A stretch of DNA of 64,000 nt from Halomicrococcus gelatinilyticus (GCA_024227995.1 CP100465.1:1984001-2048000); one strand, 5' to 3'; counted from the stretch's first letter, positions 43,358 through 53,120 are shown. Notes: generated by a model from the sequence alone, not told the origin. Translations and numbers: made by a program.

Positions 43358-44308
43358 ATGACAGCCCGCGACCTGACCGAGATAACCGTCGTCGGCGAGG
43401 ACGACACCGGACTGATCGCTCGCGTCACCACCCTGCTCTTCGAGCACGGCGTCAACATCGAGGACGTCGACCAGGCGGTCCGCGACGGACTGTTCCGGAT
43501 GACGATGCACGTCGACGCGACCAACGCCGACGCCAGCGAGCACCGCCTCCGGCGCGAACTGGCGGAACTCGGGGACGACCTCGGCGTCGACGTCCGGGTC
43601 CGGTTCCCCGCGGACCGCGACGCCCGCCAGCTCGCGGTGCTGGTCACCCGGGAGTCCCACTGCCTGCAGCGACTCCTCGACGCGCGGGAGGCGGGCGAAC
43701 TCGACGCGGAGATCGGCGTCGTCATCGGCAACCACGACGACCTCCGGCCGCTGGCCGAGCGTCACGGCATCCCGTTCCACGACGTCGGCGACGAGGACGG
43801 CAGCCACGACGAGGAGCGCTTGCTCGAACTGCTGGACGACTACGACACCGACCTCGTCGTCCTCGCGCGGTTCATGCGCATCCTCAGCCCGAAGGTGGTC
43901 TTCCGCTACGAGGGGCGCATCGTCAACATCCACCCCAGTCTCCTGCCGGCGTTCCCCGGCGCGAAGGCCTACCGGCAGGCGAAGGAGGCCGGCGTCCGCG
44001 TCGCGGGCGTCACCGCCCACTACGTCACGACCGACCTCGACCAGGGCCCCATCGTCACCCAGCGCGCGTTCGACGTCCCGGACGGCGCGAGCGTCGACGA
44101 CATCCGGGAGCGCGGCCAGCCCCTGGAGGCCGACGCGCTGCTGGAAGCGGTCCGATTGCACCTCAACGGCGACGTCGCGGTCCACCGCGGCCGCACCGAA
44201 CTGCGCGACCCCGGCCGCGAGTACCAGCTCGGCCTCTCCGACGTGGCCGACGCCGCGACGCCCGACCATCCCGTGGACGGCGAAGTCGAGATGACGAGCG
44301 ACGACTAG
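43358..44308 (+). CDS. purU: Formyltetrahydrofolate deformylase
   Basis: A 316-residue protein: N-terminal ACT domain (EITVVGEDDTGLIARVTTLLFEHG VN context, residues 5-85) and a C-terminal formyltransferase-fold domain with IGNHDDLRPLAERHGIPFH and catalytic VNIHPSLLPAFPGAKAYRQA. It cleaves 10-formyl-THF to formate and THF. In archaea the formate may feed PurP/PurT-type steps. The ATG at 43358 follows a short leader. About 30 extra residues follow the catalytic domain. Its stop overlaps the next convergent stop by 2 bases. Confidence 0.92.
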   Translation: MTARDLTEITVVGEDDTGLIARVTTLLFEHGVNIEDVDQAVRDGLFRMTMHVDATNADASEHRLRRELAELGDDLGVDVRVRFPADRDARQLAVLVTRESHCLQRLLDAREAGELDAEIGVVIGNHDDLRPLAERHGIPFHDVGDEDGSHDEERLLELLDDYDTDLVVLARFMRILSPKVVFRYEGRIVNIHPSLLPAFPGAKAYRQAKEAGVRVAGVTAHYVTTDLDQGPIVTQRAFDVPDGASVDDIRERGQPLEADALLEAVRLHLNGDVAVHRGRTELRDPGREYQLGLSDVADAATPDHPVDGEVEMTSDD

Positions 44309-44727
44309 AACTCTGCTTCGACCGCGGCGGCGACGGCCGGCACGACGCGTTTGACCTCTGCACCGCTCTCGACGAACACGAGCACCCGTGGCGGCGTCAC
44401 CGCCTTCGGCCGGACGCGCAGGCCGGCGTCGCTCGCGGCTTCCTCGACGGCGTCGACGCCCGTCGCGAACTCGACGTGCGCCCGGTCAGGGTGGACGTGG
44501 ACGCTGCCGAGAATCTCCTCGCTCCCGTCGTCGTCGCTCTCCCCGCCGGTGCCGTCTTCGCCTCGCAGTGCTATCTCGTACGCCAGCGCGCCGTCGACGG
44601 TCGGCTCCACGTCGTCGTCGGCGTTCACGACGGCGAGGCGGTCCAGTGGTGGGTCCTCCCGGCCGTCGAGTTCGGACGCAAGGAGTTCGGCGATGCGCGT
44701 GCCGTCCGTGATTCGGTCCTCGACCAT
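44305..44727 (-). CDS. Conserved hypothetical haloarchaeal protein
   Basis: A 140-residue acidic protein beginning MVEDRITDGTRIAELLASEL. Blocks LDRLAVVNADDDVEPTVDGALAYEI and VHPDRAHVEFATGVDAVEEAA suggest an alpha/beta soluble domain; an acidic insert (GTGGESDDDGSEE) lies between. A CCTAAGCG box about 27 bp upstream supports the start. I recognise it as a recurrent haloarchaeal family but cannot give a function. Confidence 0.75.
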   Translation of the reverse strand: MVEDRITDGTRIAELLASELDGREDPPLDRLAVVNADDDVEPTVDGALAYEIALRGEDGTGGESDDDGSEEILGSVHVHPDRAHVEFATGVDAVEEAASDAGLRVRPKAVTPPRVLVFVESGAEVKRVVPAVAAAVEAEF

Positions 44728-44807
44728 ACCGGGCGTTGGCGCGGCCGGCGCTTAGGCCTCCCGTCTCGCGGTCGGACCCGCACGGAGAACGGCGGTGCCG
44801 CCGGCGG

Positions 44808-45260
44808 TCACTCGTCGGCCTTCAGTTCGTCGAGCGCGGCCGTCGCCTCCTCGTGCACGTCGAGGTCGCGCCGGCGGGCGTAGACGACCGCGGCGGCCTC
44901 CACGGTCAGCCCGAGTTCCTGCTGGAGTTCGTTGACTTCGGCGACTGCGGTCTGCTTGTCGGTGCCCGCGGAGACGACCTGGTCGAGGACCTTCTCGAAC
45001 GTCGACTGCTCGCGGAGCAGGCTCTCGTCCGGGACGAACTCCTCGGGGACCGACACGTCGCTCGGGTCGAACTCGGCGACGAGGTCGCCGTCCTCGCGCG
45101 CGAGCAGCCCCTGGCTCGTCGCGACGTCGACGAGGCGCTTGGCCTGGTCCGGCGAGAACCAGTCGCGGTCCAGCGACAGCGCGACGACGTACTCGCTCTC
45201 GCTCATCCGCTCGCTGCCGGTCTGTCGGAACGGTGCTGCGACCGCTATCCGCAGGCTCAT
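44808..45260 (-). CDS. DUF2240 family protein
   Basis: A 150-residue protein beginning MSLRIAVAAPFRQTG. The ordered block YVVALSLDRDWFSPDQAKRLVDVATSQGLL and the C-terminal VYARRRDLDVHEEATAALDELKADE match the archaeal DUF2240 family; the N-terminal half looks like a winged helix. ATG at 45260 fits and has a GATTTAGG box about 27 bp upstream. It is divergent from rps8e and may relate to translation or transcription, but that is only context. Confidence 0.85.
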   Translation of the reverse strand: MSLRIAVAAPFRQTGSERMSESEYVVALSLDRDWFSPDQAKRLVDVATSQGLLAREDGDLVAEFDPSDVSVPEEFVPDESLLREQSTFEKVLDQVVSAGTDKQTAVAEVNELQQELGLTVEAAAVVYARRRDLDVHEEATAALDELKADE

Positions 45261-45352
45261 CGTCCCGCCGTCCCGCCCGCGGCGGCCTAAATCTGCCGAT
45301 GTCGGCCGCCCGAATCGAGTCATTGAAGTACGACGTACACGACCTGCCGTAC

Positions 45353-45727
45353 ATGAAAGACCAGGGAGGCTCCACGCGCAAGCGGACCGGCGGCCGACTG
45401 AAGCCGCTCCACAAGAAGAAAAAGCACGAGCTCGGTCGCGAGCCGACGGAGACGCAGGTCGGCGACCCCGACTTCCGCACCATCGACGCGCGCGGCAACA
45501 CGGAGAAGACCCGTGCGCTCACGACGAACGTGGTCAACGTCACCGACGACGGCGAGACGGTCAGCGCCACCATCGAGGACGTCGTCGAGAACGACGCGAA
45601 CCCCAACTACGCCCGCCGGAACATCATCACCAAGGGCGCCGTCATCGAGACGAGCGAGGGCCGCGCCCGCGTCACGTCGCGTCCCGGCCAGACCGGTCAG
45701 GTCAACGCCGTCGCCGTCGAGGAGTAA
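45353..45727 (+). CDS. rps8e: 30S ribosomal protein S8e
   Basis: A 124-residue S8e beginning MKDQGGSTRKRTGGRLKPL, with the basic stretch HKKKKHELGREPTET and the beta-rich core ending INAVAVEE-like (VNAVAVEE). It is part of the archaeal small ribosomal subunit. ATG at 45353 is supported by a TCATTGAAG box about 27 bp upstream and by family length. Codon choice is strongly GC-ending as in the neighbours. Confidence 0.95.
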   Translation: MKDQGGSTRKRTGGRLKPLHKKKKHELGREPTETQVGDPDFRTIDARGNTEKTRALTTNVVNVTDDGETVSATIEDVVENDANPNYARRNIITKGAVIETSEGRARVTSRPGQTGQVNAVAVEE

Positions 45728-45741
45728 CTGGTTCTCCGCCG

Positions 45742-45755
45742 CGCCCGTTCGGGCG
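45742..45755 (+). terminator. Hairpin after rps8e
   Basis: CGCCCG and CGGGCG flank a TT, 14 bp after the rps8e stop. The stem is strong, but no clear T run follows closely, so it may stabilise the transcript end rather than terminate by itself. Confidence 0.35.
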
Positions 45756-45901
45756 TGCCGAACCGTTCTACACGCCGACGAGCGACTGCTGTCCCGTTCC
45801 GTGGTCACGCTGTCGACGACTCTATCGGGAGCAGACGCGACTACGGCCGGTCGGAGAAACGGCGGGTGCCGGAAAAGGGCCGGGAGGGCGTCCTGGCCGA
45901 C

Positions 45902-46897
45902 TCAGGGGTGCGGTGCCGCCTTCTGCATCGCGGTCTCGGCGATGTTGCCGCCGTAGTCGGCGCAGCGGGAGAGGGAGTCGACGACGAGCCGGAGGAGCTG
46001 GGCCTGCTCGGCGTCGAGTTCCCGGACGACGTCGCTGACGTGGCGGTTCTGGCGGTCGAGTTCGCGCACCCGTTCGCGAGCGTCGTTGGCGAGCTCGGTC
46101 GCCTCGTCGCCGTCGTCCTCGAACAGCGCGTCCATCGCCATGTCGACGACCTCGGTGGCGTCAGCGTGGAGTTCGTCCAGCGCGTCGCAGGCCTCCTCGG
46201 GCACCTCGTCGAGGTCCAGCGCGATGTGGGCGATCTTGGCCGCGTGGTCGGCGATGCGCTCCAGCTGACGGGCGCTGGAGTGGAAGTCGAAACACGTCTC
46301 GCGCGGGACGCCGATGTCGATGGCGGCGCTGGGGTTCCGCAGCGCCGAGCGGAACACGCGCGAGACCATGAACCAGAGGCGGTCGACGTCGTCGTCGCGC
46401 TCGATGACGTCGTTGGCGAGGTCGTCGTCGTCCTCCTTGAGCGCGGTCAGCGCGTCCTCCAGCATCGTCAGAGCGACGAGCCGGATGCGCGTGACGGCGT
46501 TGTGGATGGACAGCTCCGAGGAGTCGAGCAGGTCCTGGAGGACGACCCGGTCGCCGGTCTCCTCGATGACTTCCAGGCCGACGAGTCCCTGCGTGGCGTC
46601 GCGGATGGTGCGGCGCTGGTCGGCACTCACGCGCGGCGTCTCGAGGCTGATGACGTCGAAGCCGCTCACGTACAGCGTGAAGACGGTCCGGGTGAGGTTG
46701 GCCCCCTCCAGTCCCGTGATGTCGAACGACCCCTCGATGGTGTCGTCGGCCGTGCGCGGCGACAGTAGCATCGAGTCGCCCTCGGGGTGGAACTCGACCC
46801 TGCTTCCCGCTTCGATACCGTTCTCGTTCGCCCAGGACTTGGGAATCGAGACCGTGTACGTGGACCCGCCCGTCACCTGCACCTTCCGGGTTTCCAT
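45902..46897 (-). CDS. AbrB-PhoU fusion phosphate regulator
   Basis: A 331-residue protein. Residues 1-50 form an AbrB/SpoVT DNA-binding domain (METRKVQVTGGSTYTVSIPKSWA). The rest has two PhoU-type helical bundles with metal-binding acidic motifs (RLVALTMLEDALTAL, ERDDDVDRLWFMVSRVFRSAL, FHSSARQLERIADHAAKIA). Such fusions are typical of haloarchaeal phosphate regulators. A strong CTTTTATAG box about 27 bp upstream gives a leaderless transcript. It is divergent from pstS and probably controls it. Confidence 0.9.
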   Translation of the reverse strand: METRKVQVTGGSTYTVSIPKSWANENGIEAGSRVEFHPEGDSMLLSPRTADDTIEGSFDITGLEGANLTRTVFTLYVSGFDVISLETPRVSADQRRTIRDATQGLVGLEVIEETGDRVVLQDLLDSSELSIHNAVTRIRLVALTMLEDALTALKEDDDDLANDVIERDDDVDRLWFMVSRVFRSALRNPSAAIDIGVPRETCFDFHSSARQLERIADHAAKIAHIALDLDEVPEEACDALDELHADATEVVDMAMDALFEDDGDEATELANDARERVRELDRQNRHVSDVVRELDAEQAQLLRLVVDSLSRCADYGGNIAETAMQKAAPHP

Positions 46898-47166
46898 GGC
46901 CGAGGTTCGTGAACGTTGGACTATAAAAGTACCTGTATCTATATATCGGCGAGAACGGACACGTTGGGGCCCGGAAAATCAAGCGATGTTTGGAGAGAAT
47001 TCAGGATATACTGTCGATTACTTTAGCTTCCCTGCCGTACGGTGCGTTAGATTACGGGACTTTCACCGGGTGTCCCGCCGTCTATCCATCCCGATATGCA
47101 TGACTACGTACGTCTATATAGATATAATAGAAGGGTATTTACTCATTCTTCGGCAAATCGGGAACG
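46898..47166. promoter_or_regulatory. Divergent promoter region of AbrB-PhoU and pst
   Basis: A 269-bp AT-rich gap. The AbrB-PhoU promoter has CTATAAAAG at 46921-46929 (minus strand CTTTTATAG). The pstS promoter has GGGTATTTAC near 47134. The 10-mer TATATAGATA appears upstream of each box: on the plus strand at 47115-47124 and on the minus strand at 46936-46945. A small hairpin (CGGGAC/GTCCCG) lies near 47056. No ORF or RNA gene is seen. Confidence 0.65.
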
Positions 47167-48267
47167 ATGCGTGATAGTCCTCTAGACCGTCGGAAAGTGC
47201 TACTGGCGAGCGGGGCGGCGGCGGCGTCGCTCGCGGGCTGTCTCAGTACGAACTCGACCCCGCCGGGTGACGCGGGGTCGGACTCCGACGGGTCCGGAAA
47301 CGACGACACGAGCGACGGGGGGAACAGCGTTCGACCACTCAGCGCCGGCGGCTCCTCGACGGTGTACCCCATCGTCAGCGGTGCCGCGTCCGTCTGGAAG
47401 GCGAACCGACCGGCCGGCGACGAGGATTACTGGCAGCCGAGCGAGTACGGCATCCAGACCGACGAGAACCTCGCGGAGTACTGGGGTGGCCTGTACGGTT
47501 TCGACGACGGGTCCGGTGCTCCGTTCGACGTGACCGTCGGCCTCAGCCACTCCGGCACCGGCATCAAGAAGCTGAAGAACGGCCAGACGGACATCGCCAA
47601 CGCCAGCGCGCCGGTGTCGGCCGAACTCCCGGAAGCCGACGAGTCGACGCTGGAGAAGTTCGCGAACCACGTCGTCGGCGTGGACGCCCAGCCCATCGTC
47701 GTCAGCAAGGAGATCTACGACGCCGGCGTCACGAAGCTCACCGCCGAGCAGGTGCGGAAGATCTACGAGGGCCAGATAACGAGCTGGTCGGAGATCGACT
47801 CCTACAGCGGCCCCGACAGGGCGATCCAGGCGGTCGGCCGCGCCGAGGGTTCCGGCACCGACACCGCGTTCCGGTCGAACCTGCTGGGCGACTCGAAGGC
47901 ACCGATGCCCGGCCTCGACGTCCGCAAGGGACAGAATCAGAAGGTGAAGTCGCTGGTCGAGAAGTCCGACAACGCCATCGCCTACATGGCCCTGGCGTTC
48001 GTCGGCGGCGACGTCGAGACGATCGCGCTGTCGTTCGACGGCACCGAGTACGTCCCGGGCGAGAACCTGGCCGACGAGGACTATCCACTGTCGCGCGACC
48101 TCCACTGCTACACGTGGGAGGGTACCTCGAAGAAGGAGGCGGCCTTCCTGCGACTGATACTCTCGGACTACGGACAGCAGAACTTCGTCGAACCGGAGGG
48201 CTACTCGAAGCTCACGAAAGAACGCCAGAAGAACCAGATCGACAAACTCCCCGACCCAGAGCGGTGA
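47167..48267 (+). CDS. pstS: Phosphate ABC transporter substrate-binding lipoprotein
   Basis: A 366-residue PstS. The N-terminus has twin arginines (DRRKVLLASG) and a lipobox LAGC with Cys25, so it is a Tat-exported lipoprotein anchored outside. The mature protein has phosphate-site motifs LSAGGSSTVYPIVSGAASVW, SHSGTGIKKLKNGQTDIANAS and AVGRAEGSGTDTAFRSNLL. It captures phosphate for PstCAB. First gene of pstSCAB-phoU; its TATA box is about 30 bp upstream, so the leader is very short. Confidence 0.94.
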   Translation: MRDSPLDRRKVLLASGAAAASLAGCLSTNSTPPGDAGSDSDGSGNDDTSDGGNSVRPLSAGGSSTVYPIVSGAASVWKANRPAGDEDYWQPSEYGIQTDENLAEYWGGLYGFDDGSGAPFDVTVGLSHSGTGIKKLKNGQTDIANASAPVSAELPEADESTLEKFANHVVGVDAQPIVVSKEIYDAGVTKLTAEQVRKIYEGQITSWSEIDSYSGPDRAIQAVGRAEGSGTDTAFRSNLLGDSKAPMPGLDVRKGQNQKVKSLVEKSDNAIAYMALAFVGGDVETIALSFDGTEYVPGENLADEDYPLSRDLHCYTWEGTSKKEAAFLRLILSDYGQQNFVEPEGYSKLTKERQKNQIDKLPDPER

Positions 48268-48268
48268 C

Positions 48269-49363
48269 ATGCTGAGCAACGTACTTCAGGCGAGCGGCTT
48301 CGGCGGTTTCGTCGAGAACACCGACCGCCGAACGAAGGCGACGAGCGCCGTCGTCGTCTTCGCCGTCCTGGCGATGGTCACGTCGTTCCTCGCCAGCCCC
48401 GGACTGCTCGCGTTCCCCACGCTCCTGTTTTTCGCCGCGGTCGCCTACGGCTGGGTGACCGACCAGGAGACGACGGCGAAGCTCCTGATGTTCCTGATGA
48501 CGGTGTCGACGATCCTCGTTCTCGGACTCATCATCGTCTATCTCATCTCGCGGGCGCTCCCGGTGTTCGAACTGATGGGGCTGGACCTCGTGTTGAAGAC
48601 CGACGTCGCCGGAGCGAGCTCCAGCAACCCGGACCTCTGGGACCCGACGAGCGACCTCTACTCGCTCGTGCCGATGATCTGGGGCACGCTGGTGACGACG
48701 TTCATCGCGATGCTCATCGCCGCCCCCGTCGGCGTCGCCGGCGCGGTGTTCATCAGCGAGATCGCACCCCCGTGGGCGCGGGAGATACTCAAACCGAGCG
48801 TCGAGACGCTCGCCGGCATCCCCTCCATCGTGTACGGGCTGCTCGGGTACACCATCCTCAACTCGTACGTGTTCGAGGAGTTCCAGACCCCGACGTTCGG
48901 GAGCCTGTTCCTGGTCGGGACCGTCATCGGCGCGATGGCGCTCCCGACGGTGGTCTCGGTCGCCGAGGACGCCATCTCCAGCGTCCCCGAACCGATGAAG
49001 AGCGGGGCGCTCGCGCTCGGCGCGACCGACTGGCAGACCATCAAGACCGTCACCATCCCGGCGTCGTTCTCCGGCATCTCCGCCGCCGTCCTGCTCGGCG
49101 TCGGCCGCGCGATGGGCGAGACGATGGCCGCGACGGTCATCATCGGCCACTCGCAGAAGCTCCCGGACCCGCTGTACGACGTCTTCGGTAACACCGAGAC
49201 GCTGACGACGCTCATCGCCAGCCAGTACGGGAACGCGACGCCCACGCAGCTGTCGGCACTGTTCGCCGCCGGCGTCGTGCTGTTCGTCACCGTCCTCGTC
49301 CTGAGCGTGGCGTCGCAACTCATCGAACGTCGCATGAAGCGCAAGCTGGGTGGGAAAGAATGA
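48269..49363 (+). CDS. pstC: Phosphate ABC transporter permease PstC
   Basis: A 364-residue membrane protein, one of two channel subunits. The binding-protein-dependent permease motif is clear ([66 protein letters not shown]). Starts one base after the pstS stop and overlaps the pstA start by four. An extra N-terminal pair of helices precedes the usual core. Confidence 0.93.
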   Translation: MLSNVLQASGFGGFVENTDRRTKATSAVVVFAVLAMVTSFLASPGLLAFPTLLFFAAVAYGWVTDQETTAKLLMFLMTVSTILVLGLIIVYLISRALPVFELMGLDLVLKTDVAGASSSNPDLWDPTSDLYSLVPMIWGTLVTTFIAMLIAAPVGVAGAVFISEIAPPWAREILKPSVETLAGIPSIVYGLLGYTILNSYVFEEFQTPTFGSLFLVGTVIGAMALPTVVSVAEDAISSVPEPMKSGALALGATDWQTIKTVTIPASFSGISAAVLLGVGRAMGETMAATVIIGHSQKLPDPLYDVFGNTETLTTLIASQYGNATPTQLSALFAAGVVLFVTVLVLSVASQLIERRMKRKLGGKE

Positions 49364-50964
49364 GCTACGAGAACGCGGTACTGGTCGAGGACGAATCGTC
49401 GTCGATGGAACAGGCTGCGGCCGGTCTCGTCGGCCTCAGCCTCCTCTCGATGATACTCGGCTGGACGACGCTGTTCCAGTGGACGACCGCGACGGGGACG
49501 CTGTTCGGCGTCGCCCTCTTCGACCTGTTCGGCGTCGCGCTGACGCTGAACGGACTGGGCATCGTCGCGCTCGGCGCCGTCTCCGCCGCCGGCATGGCCG
49601 AGACGACGCCGAGCGACTCCGCCGGGCTCCTCACCGGTGCGCTGTTCGGTCTCGTCGGCCTCGCCGCCGGCGGGCTCGTCGCCTCGCAGACGTTCGGCCT
49701 CGGACTCGTCGGCTGGGTCGTCGTCGCGCTGCTCGCCGGATTCGGCGTCGCGGCGGTGACGGTCCTCCCGCGCGAGGACGTCGGGTCGACGCTCCCGACC
49801 GGCGCGCTCTCGGCGCTCGTCGGCCTGCTCGTCCTCGGCGGCGTGTTCACGCCCGGGTGGACGTGGTCGCCGAACGACTTCTCGGCGACGTTCGGCGGCG
49901 ACGTCGTCGTGCCCCTGCTCGTGGTCTTCGTCGGCCTCGTGAGTGCGTGGGGTGCGGCGAAGGCCCACGAGGGCTTCGGCACGCGCGGCCGCCAGACCGG
50001 CGCCTACCTGCTCATCGGGATGACCGCGGTCGCCATGCTGGCCGTCCTCCTGCTGCTCATCGGCCAGGTCCTGAAGAACGGCTGGGGACCGCTCACGCAG
50101 AAGGTCAAGTTCGGGCTGTTCACGGAGCCGATGTTCTGGTTCCACATGCCGGTCCTCGACGAGTACGTCATCCTGGAGGCACCCGGCGTCTGGTTCCACT
50201 GGCCGTTCACCATGACGGGCGAGACGCTCGGCGAGGAGACGGTCAACGGCGTCGCGCCGGCCATCGCCGGCACCTTCTGGCTGGTGCTCGGCGCGGTCGT
50301 GTTCTCCGTCCCGCTGGGCGTCGGTGCCGCGGTGTTCCTCACCGAGTACTCCGCGAACGAGGCGTTCACCAGTGCCGTCGAGATCGCGACCAACGGCCTC
50401 TGGAGCACGCCGAGCATCGTCTACGGCCTGTTCGGCTACGCGTTCCTGGTGCCGCGGCTCGGCAACCAGTCCACGCTGCTCGCCGGCCAGCTCGTGCTCG
50501 GGTTCATGATGCTGCCGCTGGTGCTCATCACCAGCTACGAGGCCATCAAGACGGTGCCCGACGAGTACCGCGACGCGAGCGCGGCCCTCGGAGTCACCAA
50601 GTGGGAGACCATCAAGAGCGTCGTACTGCCGGCGGCGATGCCGGGCATCATCACCGGCAGCATCCTCGGCGTCGGTCGCATCGCGGGCGAGACGGCACCC
50701 ATCATGCTGGTCGCGACCATCAACAACGTCCCGGCACCGGAGGTGCTCGGGTCGTTCCAGTTCACGACGGGCGCTCCGTTCGTCGAGAACACCGCACTGC
50801 TCCAGTCGATCAACGCGCTCCCCTACGAGGTGTACTCGAACATCACGCAGGGCGAGACGGCACACGCGTGGGGGACCGCGCTGATGCTGCTGATAGTCGT
50901 GCTGTCGTTCTACGCGGTCGGCATCTCGATGCGCATCTACTTCCGGAGGAAACTACAGCAATGA
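49360..50964 (+). CDS. pstA: Phosphate ABC transporter permease PstA, long form
   Basis: A 534-residue membrane protein, nearly twice the usual PstA length of about 280. The core permease is in the second half ([63 protein letters not shown]). The first about 220 residues add roughly six more hydrophobic segments with Gly/Ala-rich loops. The extension is common in haloarchaea; its role is unknown. The end overlaps the pstB start. Confidence 0.92.
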   Translation: MSYENAVLVEDESSSMEQAAAGLVGLSLLSMILGWTTLFQWTTATGTLFGVALFDLFGVALTLNGLGIVALGAVSAAGMAETTPSDSAGLLTGALFGLVGLAAGGLVASQTFGLGLVGWVVVALLAGFGVAAVTVLPREDVGSTLPTGALSALVGLLVLGGVFTPGWTWSPNDFSATFGGDVVVPLLVVFVGLVSAWGAAKAHEGFGTRGRQTGAYLLIGMTAVAMLAVLLLLIGQVLKNGWGPLTQKVKFGLFTEPMFWFHMPVLDEYVILEAPGVWFHWPFTMTGETLGEETVNGVAPAIAGTFWLVLGAVVFSVPLGVGAAVFLTEYSANEAFTSAVEIATNGLWSTPSIVYGLFGYAFLVPRLGNQSTLLAGQLVLGFMMLPLVLITSYEAIKTVPDEYRDASAALGVTKWETIKSVVLPAAMPGIITGSILGVGRIAGETAPIMLVATINNVPAPEVLGSFQFTTGAPFVENTALLQSINALPYEVYSNITQGETAHAWGTALMLLIVVLSFYAVGISMRIYFRRKLQQ

Positions 50965-51860
50965 GCAACGCACAACCATCCACGGCGAGTACGGAACCGT
51001 CACAGACCACCAGCGGCGAGAGCGCGGAGGAGATCCGCGAGGAGTGGACCGACTACGCGTTCGCGGGCGAGCCGAAGATCTCCGTCGAAGACCTCGACGT
51101 CCACTACGGCGACGACCACGCGCTCCAGAGCGTCTCGATGGACATCCCCGAGGAGAGCGTCACCGCGCTCATCGGGCCGTCCGGCTGCGGGAAGTCGACG
51201 TACCTGCGGTGTCTCAACCGGATGAACGACCGGATCAAGAGCGCGCGCGTCGACGGGTCGGTGGAGATCGACGGCGAGGAGATCTACCAGGAGAACGCCA
51301 ACCTCGTCGAGTTGCGCAAGCGCGTCGGCATGGTGTTCCAGTCGCCGAACCCGTTCCCGAAGTCGATCCGCGACAACATCACCTACGGCCCGCGCAAGCA
51401 CGGCGACCTCGACAGCGGGCTGTTGGCGTCGCTGCTCGGCCGCAGCACCGACGAGAAGGAAGACGAACTGGTCGAGCGGTCGCTGAAGCAGGCGGCGCTC
51501 TGGGAGGAGGTCAACGACCGCCTCGACGACAACGCACTCGGGCTGTCGGGCGGCCAGCAACAGCGGCTCTGCATCGGCCGCTGTCTCGCCGTCGACCCCG
51601 AGGTCATCCTCATGGACGAGCCCGCGAGCGCGCTCGACCCCATCGCCACCGCCAAGATCGAGGAACTCATCCAGGAACTCGCGGAGGACTACACGGTGGT
51701 CGTCGTCACGCACAACATGCAGCAGGCGGCCCGCATCAGCGACCAGACGGCGGTGTTCCTCACCGGCGGCGAACTCGCGGAGTACGGCGAGACCGAACAG
51801 ATCTTCGAGGACCCCAACAGCCAGCGCGTCGAGGACTACATCACCGGCAAGTTCGGATAG
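50961..51860 (+). CDS. pstB: Phosphate ABC transporter ATP-binding protein
   Basis: A 299-residue ATPase that powers phosphate uptake. Walker A is [11 protein letters not shown], the signature [13 protein letters not shown] and Walker [15 protein letters not shown] Ser/Thr/Glu-rich N-terminal tail of about 45 residues precedes the domain. The ATG at 50961 overlaps the pstA stop; a longer frame upstream is noise. phoU follows with no spacer. Confidence 0.95.
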   Translation: MSNAQPSTASTEPSQTTSGESAEEIREEWTDYAFAGEPKISVEDLDVHYGDDHALQSVSMDIPEESVTALIGPSGCGKSTYLRCLNRMNDRIKSARVDGSVEIDGEEIYQENANLVELRKRVGMVFQSPNPFPKSIRDNITYGPRKHGDLDSGLLASLLGRSTDEKEDELVERSLKQAALWEEVNDRLDDNALGLSGGQQQRLCIGRCLAVDPEVILMDEPASALDPIATAKIEELIQELAEDYTVVVVTHNMQQAARISDQTAVFLTGGELAEYGETEQIFEDPNSQRVEDYITGKFG

Positions 51861-52526
51861 ATGGTCCGGGACGGCTTCGACGACGAGCTGGCGGCGCTGC
51901 GCGCGGACGTCGTCGAGATGGGCGACGTCGTCGTCGAGCGCCTGGAGACGGCGCTGATGGCGCTGGAGGAGCGCGACGCGGCGCTGGCCCGCGAGGTGGT
52001 CGACGGCGACGACGAGATCAACGAACTGTACCTCGACCTCGAGAGCGACTGCATCGATCTGTTCGCGCTCCAGCAGCCGCTCGCCGGCGACCTGCGGTTC
52101 GTCGCCGCGTCGTTCAAGATCCTCACCGACCTCGAACGCATCGCGGACCTGGCGGTCAACGTCGGCTCGTACACGCTCGCGCGGGACCACGAACTCGTCC
52201 CCGACGTCGACCTGCTCCAGATCGGCGAACTCGCCGTCGAGATGGTCGAGGACGCGCTGGCGGCCTACGCCGAGGAGGACGCCGACGCCTGCGTCGCGGT
52301 GGCCGACCGCGACGACGAACTCGACGCCCTCTGTGAGCGCGTCGGCGAACTCGTCGTCCGCCACCTCACGTCCACCGACGACGACCCGACGACGGAGTGG
52401 CTGTTCACCGAGGTGACGAAGCTGTTGCTGACCGTCCGCGACATCGAGCGCGTCGGCGACCACGCCGTCAACGTCGCCGCGCGCACGCTGTACCTCATCG
52501 ACAACGACCCCGATCTGCTGTACTGA
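51861..52526 (+). CDS. phoU: Phosphate signalling protein PhoU
   Basis: A 221-residue two-bundle helical protein with PhoU motifs DDEINELYLDLESDCIDLFALQQPLAGDLRFV and metal-site blocks LTDLERIADLAVNVGSYT and VRDIERVGDHAVNVAARTLYL. It links PstSCAB activity to phosphate control, alongside the AbrB-PhoU protein encoded upstream. Begins directly after the pstB stop. The final 10 codons lie inside an 85-bp tandem duplication. Confidence 0.93.
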   Translation: MVRDGFDDELAALRADVVEMGDVVVERLETALMALEERDAALAREVVDGDDEINELYLDLESDCIDLFALQQPLAGDLRFVAASFKILTDLERIADLAVNVGSYTLARDHELVPDVDLLQIGELAVEMVEDALAAYAEEDADACVAVADRDDELDALCERVGELVVRHLTSTDDDPTTEWLFTEVTKLLLTVRDIERVGDHAVNVAARTLYLIDNDPDLLY

Positions 52527-52664
52527 CGGCGCTTCCTCCGGGGTTCGTCCCCTCTTTCGAGATTCGAACTTCTTCTACGTCATCGACAACGACCCCGATC
52601 TGCTGTACTGACGGCGCTTCCTCCGGGGTTCGTCCCCTCTTTCGAGATTCGAACTTCTTCTACG
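52495..52664. repeat. 85-bp perfect tandem duplication at the phoU end
   Basis: Positions 52495-52579 and 52580-52664 are identical. Each copy holds the last 10 codons of phoU, its stop, and about 53 bp of 3' flank with a GGGG-TTCGT-CCCC hairpin followed by CTCTTTCG, a likely terminator. The second copy of the coding part has no start and is not a gene. The repeat ends just before the convergent lrp gene. Confidence 0.95.
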
Positions 52665-52675
52665 AAGGTCGTCGC

Positions 52676-53089
52676 CTAGCCGCGCCGCTCGTCGAGGATG
52701 AGTCGCGTCTTCGTCTCGATGACCTCGTCCAGCTCCCGGGCGCGCGTGATGAGTTCGTTGACGCCCTGGGTGTCGGCGGCGTCGACGACGAGCACGATGT
52801 CGTCCTCGCCGGAGACCTGCCAGACGAAGTCGACCTGCTCCCACTCGGCGAGCCGGTCGGACATCGTCGTCGTGTTCACGGCGACGTCCACGCCGATCTC
52901 GATCATCGCCTTCACGTTGCCGGTCCGGGTGGCGACGGTAAACCGCTCGATGACGCCGTCCTCGGTCATCCGTTCGACGCGGTTCCGGACCGTCCCCTCC
53001 GAGGTGCCGACCTCGTCGGCGATCTCGGTGTAGGGCATCCTGGCGTCGCGTCGCAGGAGATCCAGTATCTGACGGTCGAGTGCGTCCAT
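52676..53089 (-). CDS. Lrp/AsnC family transcriptional regulator
   Basis: A 137-residue regulator beginning MDALDRQILDLLRRDARMPYTEIADEVGTSEGTVRNRVERM, a typical Lrp helix-turn-helix, followed by a RAM/ACT ligand domain (IEIGVDVAVNTTTMSDRLAEW, VWQVSGEDDIVLVVDA). Such proteins sense amino acids or related metabolites. ATG at 53089 fits family length; longer starts are unlikely. It is divergent from carA with a palindromic site in between, suggesting control of itself and of carA. Confidence 0.92.
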   Translation of the reverse strand: MDALDRQILDLLRRDARMPYTEIADEVGTSEGTVRNRVERMTEDGVIERFTVATRTGNVKAMIEIGVDVAVNTTTMSDRLAEWEQVDFVWQVSGEDDIVLVVDAADTQGVNELITRARELDEVIETKTRLILDERRG

Positions 53090-53120
53090 GCCGGTGGTTG
53101 CGGCCGGTGGAACTTGGCTG

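Noticed and set aside
52580..52664. Second gene or pseudogene of phoU
   Set aside because: It is only the second unit of the 85-bp duplication, with about 10 codons of phoU.
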